Assembly: GCA_021201185.1 (NCBI GenBank) | Contig: JAJQFJ010000019.1 | Coordinates: forward strand, 1 to 40,930 | Length of the DNA: 40,930 nt | Direction of reading: 5' to 3' | Source of the DNA: Clostridiales bacterium | GTDB lineage: Bacteria > Bacillota > Clostridia > Oscillospirales > Oscillospiraceae | In this document: positions 22,943 through 30,640 of the stretch, piece by piece | How the letters are laid out: each line of letters begins with the position of its first letter | How positions within the stretch are numbered: position 1 is the first letter of the stretch | The notes under the pieces: generated by a model | Databases searched by the model: none | What the model was told of the DNA's origin: nothing | The model's input: the letters and a program-made list of their open reading frames with translations, nothing else | Position numbers and translations under genes: made by a program

Positions 22943-22971
22943 TTTACAATTTGGGGAGAAGTTGGTATAAT
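22943..22971 (+). promoter_or_regulatory. sigma-A promoter of tRNA-Arg
   Basis: TTTACA (22943-22948), 17-base spacer, TATAAT (22966-22971), 33 bases before the mature tRNA. Confidence 0.87.
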
Positions 22972-23004
22972 AACGGGGCACTTGAGAGAGTGCACTGTTT
23001 ATTT

Positions 23005-23077
23005 GCGCCCGTGGTCTAATGGATAAGGCACCAGATTCCGGTTCTGGTTACTGGGGGTTCGAGTCCCTTCGGGCGTA
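23005..23077 (+). tRNA. tRNA-Arg, anticodon CCG
   Basis: All four arms fold: acceptor GCGCCCG with CGGGCGT, D arm GTCT/AGGC, anticodon stem CCAGA/TCTGG with loop TTCCGGT giving anticodon CCG (reads CGG arginine codons, common in this GC-rich genome), T arm GGGGG/CCCTT with loop TTCGAGT. 73 bases; the CCA end is not encoded. It has its own promoter and terminator. Confidence 0.95.
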
Positions 23078-23085
23078 TTTTGGCT

Positions 23086-23132
23086 GGACACCGATTTTGA
23101 TGCCTCGGGCATCAGGACCGGTGTCCTGTTTT
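23086..23132 (+). terminator. terminator of tRNA-Arg
   Basis: Long stem GGACACCG / CGGTGTCC with an inner stem TGATGCC / GGCATCA and a TCG loop, then TGTTTTG. Confidence 0.88.
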
Positions 23133-23176
23133 GCTTTGATGAAAAGTTGAATTTTGCTGTTCTGTCGACCCGCGTA

Positions 23177-23205
23177 TTGACATTTTGACCTGGAGCTGTT
23201 ATCCT
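23177..23205 (+). promoter_or_regulatory. sigma-A promoter of the exopolysaccharide genes
   Basis: TTGACA (23177-23182), 17-base spacer, TATCCT (23200-23205). The leader of about 120 bases (to 23332) is G/C-rich with a small CTGTC/GACAG stem; I could not match it to a known riboswitch class. Confidence 0.8.
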
Positions 23206-23332
23206 AAAATGTAACTGTTTATATACGACGGGCAAGCGGGAAAACGCACCGGCGCCGGGGACTGTCTGCGGCAGGAAACCCACGACAGCATCCTGAAAAG
23301 TCCGGACGAGAACCGATTGGATGGGAGTCAAT

Positions 23333-24199
23333 ATGAGAAGATTTCGAATGATCTGGGCGGGCTGCTTTGTCGCAGTGGCGGCAGTCTTTCTGGCGGTGAA
23401 CGTGGTACAGCGGCTCAGCGGACAGGACGGCGGCCCCGTCATCAGCGTCCCGAAGGAAATACTGACGGTGAGCATTGAGGACGGAGAAGAAGCCCTGCTA
23501 CAGGACGTGACCGCCCAGGACGGGCGGGACGGAGACGTGACCTCCTCTGTTCTGGTGGAGAGCATCTCCAAATTTTATGGAGGCGTCCGGCAGGTGACCT
23601 ATGCGGCCTTCGATTCGGACGGCAATGTGACCAAGGCCACCCGGGAGATCCAGTACAGCGACTACACGGAGCCGCGGTTCACGCTGTCCCACTCCCTCCG
23701 CTATCAGACGGGGGAGGACATTGACCTGGAGGAGCTGGTCCAGGCCACAGACTGTCTGGATGGAGACGTGACCAGCAAGGTCAAGGTCAGCACGGACAGC
23801 AGCCTGAGCACCCGCACGGCCGGGGTGTATCAGGTCACCTTCTCGGTGACCAACAGTGCGGGAGACACCGCCACCCTGGAGACCGAGCTGGTGGTCTATG
23901 ACCCGGACTACAACGATGCGGATGTCAATCTCTCCACCTATCTGATCTATTGCCAGGCGGGGGATGACGAGCCGGATTATCGCTCCTATGTGCAGAGCGT
24001 CGTGGCGGGCAGCGTCCGGTACACCTTCTCGGAGGGGGCGACCTCTGCCACCGGCAGCGACGGGTCCATCCTCAGACGGACTGCCCTCCAGGTGCGCGGT
24101 TCGGTGGACATGGATACTGCCGGGGTGTACCAGGTCTATCTCACCTATCGGGGCGAGGACTACCAGGGGACGACGCTGCTCCTGGTAGTGGTGGAATAA
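23333..24199 (+). CDS. membrane-anchored Ig-like domain protein of the polysaccharide locus
   Basis: 288 residues. An N-terminal membrane anchor (about 7-25, IWAGCFVAVAAVFLAVNVV) is followed by an extracytoplasmic part containing two bacterial Ig-like (DUF5011/cadherin-like) repeats; each carries the telltale DGDVTS motif (GRDGDVTSSV and CLDGDVTSKV) and closes with a GVYQVTF-type strand. A third, different beta-rich region ends the protein. Start: ATG 23333 with GGGAG five bases upstream; the in-frame ATG at 23321 lacks a ribosome site. It opens the operon with two Wzz/kinase fusions. A role in binding or holding the polymer at the surface is inferred from location only. Confidence 0.78.
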   Translation: MRRFRMIWAGCFVAVAAVFLAVNVVQRLSGQDGGPVISVPKEILTVSIEDGEEALLQDVTAQDGRDGDVTSSVLVESISKFYGGVRQVTYAAFDSDGNVTKATREIQYSDYTEPRFTLSHSLRYQTGEDIDLEELVQATDCLDGDVTSKVKVSTDSSLSTRTAGVYQVTFSVTNSAGDTATLETELVVYDPDYNDADVNLSTYLIYCQAGDDEPDYRSYVQSVVAGSVRYTFSEGATSATGSDGSILRRTALQVRGSVDMDTAGVYQVYLTYRGEDYQGTTLLLVVVE

Positions 24200-24210
24200 A
24201 GGAGGCAACC

Positions 24211-25734
24211 ATGGCAGAAGAACAGAAGCACCGCACCGGTTCCGGCCACACCCACGATTCCCATACGGAGGGGGCCTCCCAGCTTCAGACGCTGACTCCG
24301 GCGGACGTGTTCAGCGTTGTGCGGGACCTGATTCACGACTGGTGGATGATCCTCACTGCCGGTCTGGCGGCGGTGATGGTGGTCTGGCTGTTTTTGCAGA
24401 TGATTTACGTGCCGACCTATACCAGCAGCGCGACCCTGATCATCTCGGCAAAGAGCAGCACCGGAGGAGCCGTGTCCGACCTGTCCGTCTCCAGCACCAC
24501 GGCGGAGACGCTGGCGGAGGTGCTCAACAGCAGCCTCCTGAAAAAGTATGTGATGGAGGACCTGGGCGTGGACGAGCTGCCGGATATCGAGGCCAGCCTG
24601 GTCTCTGGCACCAACCTGATGACCCTCCAGGTCACATCGGAAAGCCCTGAGAGCGCGTTCCGTGTCCTGCGGAGTATCCTGGACAACTATGACCAGGTCA
24701 CCAGCCACATCCTGTCCAACGTCGTCCTCAGCGAGCTGGAGTCGGCCTCCGTGCCCACGTCGCCTTCCAACTCGGTCAACACGAGAAACAATCTGTTCTA
24801 CGCGTTCTGGGTCGGCGCAGGGGCGATGGCGCTGCTGCTGGCGGTCTTCTCCATCCAGCGGGACACCGTCAAGACGGAAAAGGATGTCTCCCGGAAGCTG
24901 GACACGCGGCTGTATATGTCGGTCTACCACGAGAACAAATATAAGACCCTGAAAAGCCGTTTGCAGCGCTCTAAAAAGTCGCTCCTCAGCACAGGGGCCT
25001 CCACCAGCTTCCTGTTTTCGGAGACCTTCAAAAAGCTCCGTACCCGGCTGATGTATCAATCAGAAAAGACAGGCGCCAAGGTGCTGCTGGTGGCCAGCGT
25101 GGGGGAGAACGAGGGCAAGAGTACGGTGGCGGCCAACATCGCCCTGGCCCTGGCCCAGAAGATGGAGCGGGTGGTGCTCATCGACGGCGACCTGCGCCGC
25201 CCCGCCGTCCACAAGATGTTTTCCAAGCCGGTGCCCCCCTCCGGGGAGCTGTCCGCGTTCCTGTCCGGCGAGATCCCGGTGGACGATCTGTTGCAGCAGG
25301 ACCGGGATTCCGGCCTCAACCTGATACTGGGGAGCAAAAACTGCACCAATTCCACCGAGCTGGTGGCCAGCGACGCCATGCGGGCGCTGGTGGAGGTGCT
25401 GCGCAGCCGAAGCGACTTTGTGGTGATCGACTCGCCCCCCATGGCCATCATGGCGGACGCTGAGGTGCTGGCAGAGTATGCAGACATGGCGCTGCTGGTG
25501 GTGCGGCAGAATATGACCCTTGCGCCCCAGATCAACGACGCCATCGACATCCTGGAGGGCAGCCACGCACAGCTGCTGGGCTGCGTCTTCAACGATGTAA
25601 AGACCCGCATCTTCTCCGGCAACAGAAAGTGGAGCTACGGCTATTACGGCTACGGCCATGGCTACGGGTATGGCTACGGCCGGTATAAGCGGGGCTACGG
25701 CGCCTACTATGGCAAACAGGAGGAGAAAAAATGA
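24211..25734 (+). CDS. Wzz/CapA-CapB fusion: chain-length regulator with BY-family tyrosine kinase
   Basis: 507 residues, inner membrane. Wzz domain with membrane helices at about 45-66 and 196-214 flanking an external loop; then a cytoplasmic bacterial tyrosine kinase with Walker A SVGENEGKST (296-305), Walker A' VLIDGDLRRP (322-331) and Walker B FVVIDSPP (403-410). The C-terminal 30 residues are a Gly-Tyr tail (SYGYYGYGHGYGYGYGRY), the expected autophosphorylation cluster. In Gram-positive bacteria these two parts are usually separate proteins (CpsC and CpsD); the fused form is the proteobacterial Wzc layout. It controls polymer length and export through cycles of tyrosine phosphorylation. 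No cognate phosphatase (CpsB or Wzb) is in the window. Confidence 0.9.
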   Translation: MAEEQKHRTGSGHTHDSHTEGASQLQTLTPADVFSVVRDLIHDWWMILTAGLAAVMVVWLFLQMIYVPTYTSSATLIISAKSSTGGAVSDLSVSSTTAETLAEVLNSSLLKKYVMEDLGVDELPDIEASLVSGTNLMTLQVTSESPESAFRVLRSILDNYDQVTSHILSNVVLSELESASVPTSPSNSVNTRNNLFYAFWVGAGAMALLLAVFSIQRDTVKTEKDVSRKLDTRLYMSVYHENKYKTLKSRLQRSKKSLLSTGASTSFLFSETFKKLRTRLMYQSEKTGAKVLLVASVGENEGKSTVAANIALALAQKMERVVLIDGDLRRPAVHKMFSKPVPPSGELSAFLSGEIPVDDLLQQDRDSGLNLILGSKNCTNSTELVASDAMRALVEVLRSRSDFVVIDSPPMAIMADAEVLAEYADMALLVVRQNMTLAPQINDAIDILEGSHAQLLGCVFNDVKTRIFSGNRKWSYGYYGYGHGYGYGYGRYKRGYGAYYGKQEEKK

Positions 25735-25762
25735 CAGAGATGACAGGAGGTGTGACCAAGAG

Positions 25763-27229
25763 ATGAGCGAACATTCCGTGACCCCGAAGGAAGAGGAGGT
25801 CGAGACCATCGACCTGTTCCGTCTGCTGGAGGGAATGTGGAAGGCATTCGGCCATTATTTCTGGCTGGTGCTGCTGCTGACAGCGCTGGGCGCAGGGGGG
25901 ATGGTCCTCCGCTCCTATCTGAGTTATACGCCTCAGTATGTGGCATATGCGACATTTACGGTGACCTCCGGAAGCCAGGGCACCTACTCCACCAGCAACT
26001 ACTATAACACCACCACCGCCAGCCAGCTGGAGAGCACCTTCCCCTATCTGATCACCAGCGGCAGCCTTGCCAAGATTGTGGCGGATGATTTGGGGGTATC
26101 CTCGCTGAACGGCACCATCACCGCTTCCGTCATGGCCAACACCAACCTGTTTACCATCGAGGTCCGCTCCAGCGACCCTGAGATGGCCTATCAAATCGTC
26201 CAGTCCCTGATCGACAATTATCCCAAGGTGGCGGAGCAGGTGGTGGGAGATACCACCCTGGACCCGCTGGACGAGTCCGGCGTCCCTACGGAGCCGGTCA
26301 ACACTGTCAATTATGTCAACTCCGCTGTAAGGGGAGGCGCGCTGGGACTGGTGCTGGGTCTGGGCATCCTGTTTCTGATGACCATCACCCGGCAGACCAT
26401 CCAGCGGGAGACGGATTTCAAGAGGCGGCTCAACCTGGAGTGTCTGGCCTCCATCCCCCAGATCGCGGTGAAGAGACGGGCGAAGGGCAATACCCAGGCC
26501 ATGGTCTCCATCTACAATCCCCACATCTCGCAGGGCTTTTTGGACGCGGTCCGGGTGCTGCGCACCCGTGTGGAGCGGGACGCCCGGGAGCAGGGGAGAA
26601 AGGTCCTGCTGGTGACCAGTGCGGCGCCCGGAGAGGGAAAGAGCACTCTGGCGGCCAATATTGCCATGTCTCTGGCGATGGATGGGCAAAAGGGCCTGCT
26701 GATGGACTGCGACCTCCGCAACCCCTCTGTCCGCGAAATGCTCCAGCTCCAGCCGGGCAAGGGCGTTTATGAGCGGCTCACCGGTGAGGCCAAGCTGGAC
26801 GAGGTATTCCAGTATGACAAGGCGCACCGCCTGTTCGTCCTCCCCGGAGGCAAGCCCTGCTCCAATGCCTCGGAGATTTTGGACTCCCCGCAGATGCGGG
26901 AGCTGCTGGGCAGCGTCAAGACCCTGGTGGATTACGTGATCCTGGACACCGCCCCGGTGGGCATGATCACCGACACGGCGGTGCTGGCCCCCCTGGCGGA
27001 CGGCGCTATCTTCGTGGTCAAGCAGGACTACGCCAAGACAGGCGACATCCAGGAGGCGGTGGAGCAGCTCTCCGAGAGCCGCATCCACATGGTCGGCTGT
27101 GTCCTCAACGGCGTCACCGCCTCCTCCGGGGGCTATGGCTACGGTTACGGCTACGGATATGGCTACGGCAGCTACCGCCACTACGGCGGCTACGGCGAGC
27201 AGCCCGCCAGGACAGAGCAGACCAAATGA
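25763..27229 (+). CDS. second Wzz-BY-kinase fusion with Gly-Tyr tail
   Basis: 488 residues with the same order of parts as the gene before it: membrane helices at about 33-51 and 192-209, Walker A SAAPGEGKST (286-295), A' LLMDCDLRNP (312-321), Walker B YVILDTAPVG (391-400) and a Gly-Tyr tail (about 457-477, GYGYGYGYGYGSYRHYGGYG within GGYG repeats). The sequence differs enough from its neighbour to be an old duplication. Start: ATG 25763; AGGAGGT lies 11 bases upstream, a rather long spacing. The gap to the first kinase is 28 bases, so they are one operon and may phosphorylate each other. Confidence 0.9.
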   Translation: MSEHSVTPKEEEVETIDLFRLLEGMWKAFGHYFWLVLLLTALGAGGMVLRSYLSYTPQYVAYATFTVTSGSQGTYSTSNYYNTTTASQLESTFPYLITSGSLAKIVADDLGVSSLNGTITASVMANTNLFTIEVRSSDPEMAYQIVQSLIDNYPKVAEQVVGDTTLDPLDESGVPTEPVNTVNYVNSAVRGGALGLVLGLGILFLMTITRQTIQRETDFKRRLNLECLASIPQIAVKRRAKGNTQAMVSIYNPHISQGFLDAVRVLRTRVERDAREQGRKVLLVTSAAPGEGKSTLAANIAMSLAMDGQKGLLMDCDLRNPSVREMLQLQPGKGVYERLTGEAKLDEVFQYDKAHRLFVLPGGKPCSNASEILDSPQMRELLGSVKTLVDYVILDTAPVGMITDTAVLAPLADGAIFVVKQDYAKTGDIQEAVEQLSESRIHMVGCVLNGVTASSGGYGYGYGYGYGYGSYRHYGGYGEQPARTEQTK

Positions 27230-27245
27230 CCGGACAGAAAAATAT

Positions 27246-27287
27246 CCCTCCGATGCCGACAGACTGGCATCGGAGGGATGATTTTTT
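27246..27287 (+). terminator. terminator of the kinase operon
   Basis: Perfect 12-bp stem CCCTCCGATGCC / GGCATCGGAGGG, 8-nt loop, then ATGATTTTTT. Confidence 0.93.
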
Positions 27288-27299
27288 GCTCTGCTTCGA

Positions 27300-28817
27300 T
27301 TACAGGGGGATATTCCCGTGGCGTACCTTTTTCTGACCGGACTGGAAGGTGAGCTGTGCGTCCAGTACCTTCTCCAGCAGACGACGGGTGTCCTGGGGCT
27401 GGATAACGTCGTCGATATAGCCCAGCTTGGCCCCGATATAGGGGTTCAGATAGGTGTCCTTGTAGGTCTGGACCTTCTCGTCCAGGACCTCCTGATACTT
27501 GTCCCCGGCGGCCTTCAGCTCCCGCTTGTTCAGGATCTTCACAGCGCCCTCGGCGCCCATGACGGCGATCTCCGCATAGGGCCAGGCCCAGACCACATCG
27601 GCCCCCAGCTCCTTGCAGCACATGGCGATGTACGCCCCGCCATAGGCCTTCCGGAGGATGAGGGTGATTTTGGGCACCTTGGCCTCGGAGTAGGCATAGA
27701 GCATCTTGGCCCCGTGGCGGATGATGCCGGAGCTCTCCTGGTCACGGCCGGGGAAGAAGCCGGGCACGTCCACCAGATTGATGAGGGGGATGTTGTAGCA
27801 GTCGCAGGTGCGGATGAACCGGGCGGCCTTGCAGGAGGCGTTCACGTCCAGGCAGCCGCTGAGGACGGCGGGCTGGTTGGCCACAAAGCCCACAGTGGCT
27901 CCATTCACCCGGCCGAAGCCCACCACGATGTTGGCGGCAAACTCCGGCTCGATCTCAAAGAAGGACTCCGTATCCGCCAGATAGTCGATGACCCGCTTCA
28001 CGTCGTAGATGCGGCGCTTGTTCTCCGGCACCACGTTCTCGATGCCCCGCAGCCAACGGGCCTTGAACTTGGGCTGGATGTCCGGGAGCTGGTCGCAGTT
28101 CTGGGGCAGATAGGTGAGCAGCTTGCGGATCTTCAGCAGGCAGTCCCGGTCGTCGGAGGCCCGGACATGGGCCACGCCGTTTTTCCGCATGTGCACGTCC
28201 GCGCCGCCCAGCTCCTGCATACTGATGTCCTCACCGATGACCTCCTTCACCACGGCGGGACCGGTGACGAACATCTCGCCGGTGCCCTCCACAAAGAAGA
28301 TGAAGTCCTGGAGGGCGGGGGAGTAGCTGGCTCCACCGGCACAGGGGCCCATAATGGCGGTGATCTGGGGGATGACGCCGGAGGCCTGGGTGTTCTGATA
28401 GAAGATATTGCCGTACTGGGCCAGGGCCTGGATGCCCTCCTGGATCTTCGCACCACCGGAGTCCATCAGGGCGATGATGGGCACCTTGGCCTTGAGGGCC
28501 ATTTTCTGAACCTCGGTGATCTTCCGTGCGTTGGAGGCGGAGAGCGCGCCGCCAGAGATGGTGAAGTCCTGGGCGTAGGCATAGGCATAACGGCCGTTGA
28601 TCTTGCCGAAACCGGCGATCACGCCGTCACGGGCGCAGGGCTTTTCCGGGCTGCGGCCACGGTTCTGAAAGACGTTGTATTCCACGAACGTATCCGTATC
28701 AAACAGAATGTTCAGCCGCTCGTCGGCAGTCAGCTTGCCCTTGTCGTGCTGTTTGGCAGGGTTGCCGCTGGCCAGCAGATCGCGGCGTTGCTGTTCCAGT
28801 TGCTGAAGAGAATCCAT
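27300..28817 (-). CDS. acyl-CoA carboxyltransferase subunit (biotin-dependent carboxylase or decarboxylase)
   Basis: 505 residues with two crotonase-like carboxyltransferase halves, as in propionyl-CoA carboxylase beta and methylmalonyl-CoA decarboxylase alpha. Seen: the N-terminal half with SGGALSASNARKITEVQ, MDSGGAKIQEG and GPCAGGASYSPALQDF, and the C-terminal half with VDVPGFFPGRDQE, RKAYGGAYIAMCCKELGAD and AVMGAEGAVKIL. It transfers CO2 between carboxybiotin and an acyl-CoA. The specific substrate is not decidable from sequence; no biotin carboxyl carrier, biotin carboxylase or membrane decarboxylase subunit lies alongside. Start: ATG 28817 with AAGGAG eight bases upstream; the longer frame to 28844 lacks a site. 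Its leader holds a hairpin at 28839-28860. Confidence 0.9.
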   Translation of the reverse strand: MDSLQQLEQQRRDLLASGNPAKQHDKGKLTADERLNILFDTDTFVEYNVFQNRGRSPEKPCARDGVIAGFGKINGRYAYAYAQDFTISGGALSASNARKITEVQKMALKAKVPIIALMDSGGAKIQEGIQALAQYGNIFYQNTQASGVIPQITAIMGPCAGGASYSPALQDFIFFVEGTGEMFVTGPAVVKEVIGEDISMQELGGADVHMRKNGVAHVRASDDRDCLLKIRKLLTYLPQNCDQLPDIQPKFKARWLRGIENVVPENKRRIYDVKRVIDYLADTESFFEIEPEFAANIVVGFGRVNGATVGFVANQPAVLSGCLDVNASCKAARFIRTCDCYNIPLINLVDVPGFFPGRDQESSGIIRHGAKMLYAYSEAKVPKITLILRKAYGGAYIAMCCKELGADVVWAWPYAEIAVMGAEGAVKILNKRELKAAGDKYQEVLDEKVQTYKDTYLNPYIGAKLGYIDDVIQPQDTRRLLEKVLDAQLTFQSGQKKVRHGNIPL

Positions 28818-28838
28818 TGAGCATACTCCTTCGAACCG

Positions 28839-28860
28839 GCTCAAAGAGTCGCCTTGAGCC
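28839..28860 (-). other. leader hairpin upstream of the carboxyltransferase
   Basis: Perfect 7-bp stem GGCTCAA / TTGAGCC with an 8-nt loop, in the 5' untranslated region about ten bases before the Shine-Dalgarno. Role unknown; could stabilise the mRNA 5' end. Confidence 0.45.
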
Positions 28861-28880
28861 TCATTTTACAATCCATTCAC

Positions 28881-28909
28881 ATTATAGCAATGTTTGTCAG
28901 AGATTGCAA
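28881..28909 (-). promoter_or_regulatory. sigma-A promoter of the carboxyltransferase
   Basis: Minus-strand TTGCAA (28909-28904), 17-base spacer, TATAAT (28886-28881). Confidence 0.88.
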
Positions 28910-29056
28910 GCACAATTCAGCGGACGAAAGCGCGCCCTCTGTCACGCCCCGAACCCTGCCGCATAAGCTGGAAAGAAGGGGAACGGTGGAAGATGCTGTC
29001 TCCTAGCCGGGAAGGGGTATATTTTCCCCCTGACCGGGGAGAATGAGAAGTACCTC

Positions 29057-29073
29057 GTTACATAGGATGTGAC
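29057..29073. promoter_or_regulatory. inverted repeat upstream of ndoA
   Basis: GTTACAT-AGG-ATGTGAC, one mismatch in 7-base arms, 70 bases before the ndoA start. A second dyad (CCGG...GGGG/CCCC...CCGG) lies at about 29007-29038. Otherwise the 28922-29142 gap holds only a 17-codon frame at 28993 without a convincing role and no antitoxin-sized gene. Confidence 0.35.
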
Positions 29074-29142
29074 GGGAGCATTTTCGAGGGCCTTGCCGGA
29101 GGGCGTAACTGCGGCGGCCCAAATTCGGCGGAGTGTGAAATC

Positions 29143-29511
29143 GTGGATACCAATATCAGAAGAGGAGACATTTTTTACGCTGACCTGAGCCCGGTGGTGG
29201 GCAGTGAGCAGGGGGGCGTCCGGCCGGTGCTGATCATCCAAAACGATATGGGCAACCGGCACAGCCCTACAGTGATCGCGGCGGCCATCACCTCTCAGCT
29301 CAACAAGGCGAAGCTGCCCACCCATATCGAGCTCATCGACCCCCACTGCGGCCTGACCCGGGACTCGGTGGTGCTGCTGGAGCAGATACGGACGCTGGAT
29401 AAGCGCCGTCTCCGGGAGCGGATGGGGCACCTGGATGAGGCGCGGATGGCGGAGGTGGACACCGCCATCGCCGTCAGCTTCGGCCTGCGCCCCAGGGAGC
29501 GGGAGGTATGA
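29143..29511 (+). CDS. ndoA: endoribonuclease NdoA/MazF
   Basis: A 122-residue PemK/MazF-fold mRNA interferase. The N-terminal [20 protein letters not shown] and RPVLIIQND carry the substrate loop and catalytic Arg27, and AAAITSQ carries the catalytic Thr50; both match the EndoA arrangement of Bacillus. The protein would cut single-stranded RNA at a short specific sequence. Start: GTG 29143 with a GGAG site nine bases upstream. In most genomes the antitoxin gene sits directly upstream; here no antitoxin-sized frame exists in the 325 bases up to the neighbouring divergent gene, so it is an orphan or its partner is elsewhere. Confidence 0.93.
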   Translation: MDTNIRRGDIFYADLSPVVGSEQGGVRPVLIIQNDMGNRHSPTVIAAAITSQLNKAKLPTHIELIDPHCGLTRDSVVLLEQIRTLDKRRLRERMGHLDEARMAEVDTAIAVSFGLRPREREV

Positions 29512-29516
29512 TAAAC

Positions 29517-29547
29517 GGCCCGGCGTCTGTGCAAGAGACGCCGGGTC
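29517..29547. terminator. hairpin between ndoA and the acyltransferase gene
   Basis: Near-perfect 12-bp stem GGCCCGGCGTCT / AGACGCCGGGTC, 7-nt loop. T-tracts on both sides are poor (CTAAGATTT, GTTTATC), but its place between converging genes suggests termination in both directions. Confidence 0.65.
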
Positions 29548-29561
29548 GCTAAGATTTGCAG

Positions 29562-30611
29562 TCATAGGACGAGCCGCCGCAGGACGGGGATGCGCTTGAG
29601 CAGCAGCACCACAGCGACAGAAACTACGTAGGTGATGAGCGGAAAAGCAACTCTCCAGATCAGACGGTAGGAGTAGATGCCCAGGGAGTTGAGCCAGATC
29701 AGCTCATAGTGCATGGTGATTTTGTGGATGAGGTAAACGCCCAGGGAGCAGGAGGAGAGGGTGACGAGCAAGCCGGGGCGAATGTGGAGCCTGTCCAAAA
29801 GACGCTGCCAATCCACCTGCTTTATGAAGACAAATACGGCGGCAGCCGACAGGACGGCGGGGAAATAGGTGTTATTCAGGAAGAGACTGTTCTTTGTTCC
29901 GCTCTGGGTGGAGAGCAGACAGACGGCTGCATACTGAAACACCATGCCGAATATCCCGGCGGCGTAGATGCCCAACCGGGATCTCCGGGAGAGCTCTGTG
30001 GTAGCGAGGAGATATCCCAGAAGGATGAAGATCACATGGGAGCCGATCTCAAGGGCGAAGGAGCTGTTCCAACTGATGCCCGCCAGAGTGGCCAGGGGTG
30101 GCACTACCGAGTGCAGGATGAAAAGGGCAAGAATGCCGTAGATCAGCGTCGAACGGTGTTTTTCCTCTGAGAGGGGAGACAGGAGGGGCATTCCCAGGTA
30201 GAGCGCGATTATGGTGGGGAAAAACCAGTAAATCTCCTCCATGTCGTAATTCAAAATAGCGCTGATCCAGTCGGAGATACCCATGGATTCCACGGAGTAG
30301 ATCCCAAGGGAGGACTTCCACAGCATAAGAAAGATGCTCCAGAAGAGGAAGGGGAGCAGGACCTTGTCCATACGCTTTTTGAGAAAGGTTTTTGTGTCAT
30401 ACCTGCTCCGGTAGTTCAGCAGCTTAGCCCCGGTGAGCATGAGGAATACCGGGACTGACCAGTAGCAGAGAACATTGATGGCCAGCGCGGAACGCCATAC
30501 GCCGGTATTCACATCATAGGAGTGAAGTGCTTCGTTATGGTGCATGGCGACGACACAGAGACAGGCCAGGATATTCAATACATCATAGTACAAAACACGT
30601 TTTTTTTCCAA
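29562..30611 (-). CDS. membrane acyltransferase (acyltransferase 3 family)
   Basis: 349 residues with about ten membrane helices. Such proteins acetylate or succinylate surface sugars using acyl-CoA. The conserved N-terminal part reads RVLYYDVLNILACLCVVAMHH with the family's active-site histidine in helix 1. Start: TTG 30611, chosen because AGGAGGT lies seven bases upstream and the family begins within a few residues of it; the open frame reaching 30809 runs back into ugd and has no ribosome site. It lies 29 bases after ugd and is the last gene of the minus-strand polysaccharide unit, so it probably decorates the same polymer. Confidence 0.85.
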   Translation of the reverse strand: MEKKRVLYYDVLNILACLCVVAMHHNEALHSYDVNTGVWRSALAINVLCYWSVPVFLMLTGAKLLNYRSRYDTKTFLKKRMDKVLLPFLFWSIFLMLWKSSLGIYSVESMGISDWISAILNYDMEEIYWFFPTIIALYLGMPLLSPLSEEKHRSTLIYGILALFILHSVVPPLATLAGISWNSSFALEIGSHVIFILLGYLLATTELSRRSRLGIYAAGIFGMVFQYAAVCLLSTQSGTKNSLFLNNTYFPAVLSAAAVFVFIKQVDWQRLLDRLHIRPGLLVTLSSCSLGVYLIHKITMHYELIWLNSLGIYSYRLIWRVAFPLITYVVSVAVVLLLKRIPVLRRLVL

Positions 30612-30640
30612 ACCGGCTACCTCCTGTCTGCCAGACGATT

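Noticed and set aside
23206..23332. c-di-GMP riboswitch in the exopolysaccharide leader
   Set aside because: A GGGCAAGCGGG-like stretch looks suggestive, but the conserved core of the c-di-GMP-I class is not present.
24160..27181. Long antisense frames over the two Wzz-kinase genes
   Set aside because: Arise from the regular codon pattern; plus-strand genes have Walker motifs and proper starts.
25650..27190. CRISPR-like or DNA repeat arrays at the GY-coding ends of the kinase genes
   Set aside because: The repeats are in-frame Gly-Tyr codons within each gene's C-terminus; no spacer-repeat structure.
27318..28820. 500-codon open frame antisense to the carboxyltransferase
   Set aside because: Mirror frame; the minus-strand gene has full catalytic motifs, promoter and ribosome site.
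28993..29046. 17-codon frame upstream of ndoA as a possible antitoxin
   Set aside because: Far too short for a MazE/EndoAI protein, poor spacing to a purine stretch, and it lies across a hairpin.
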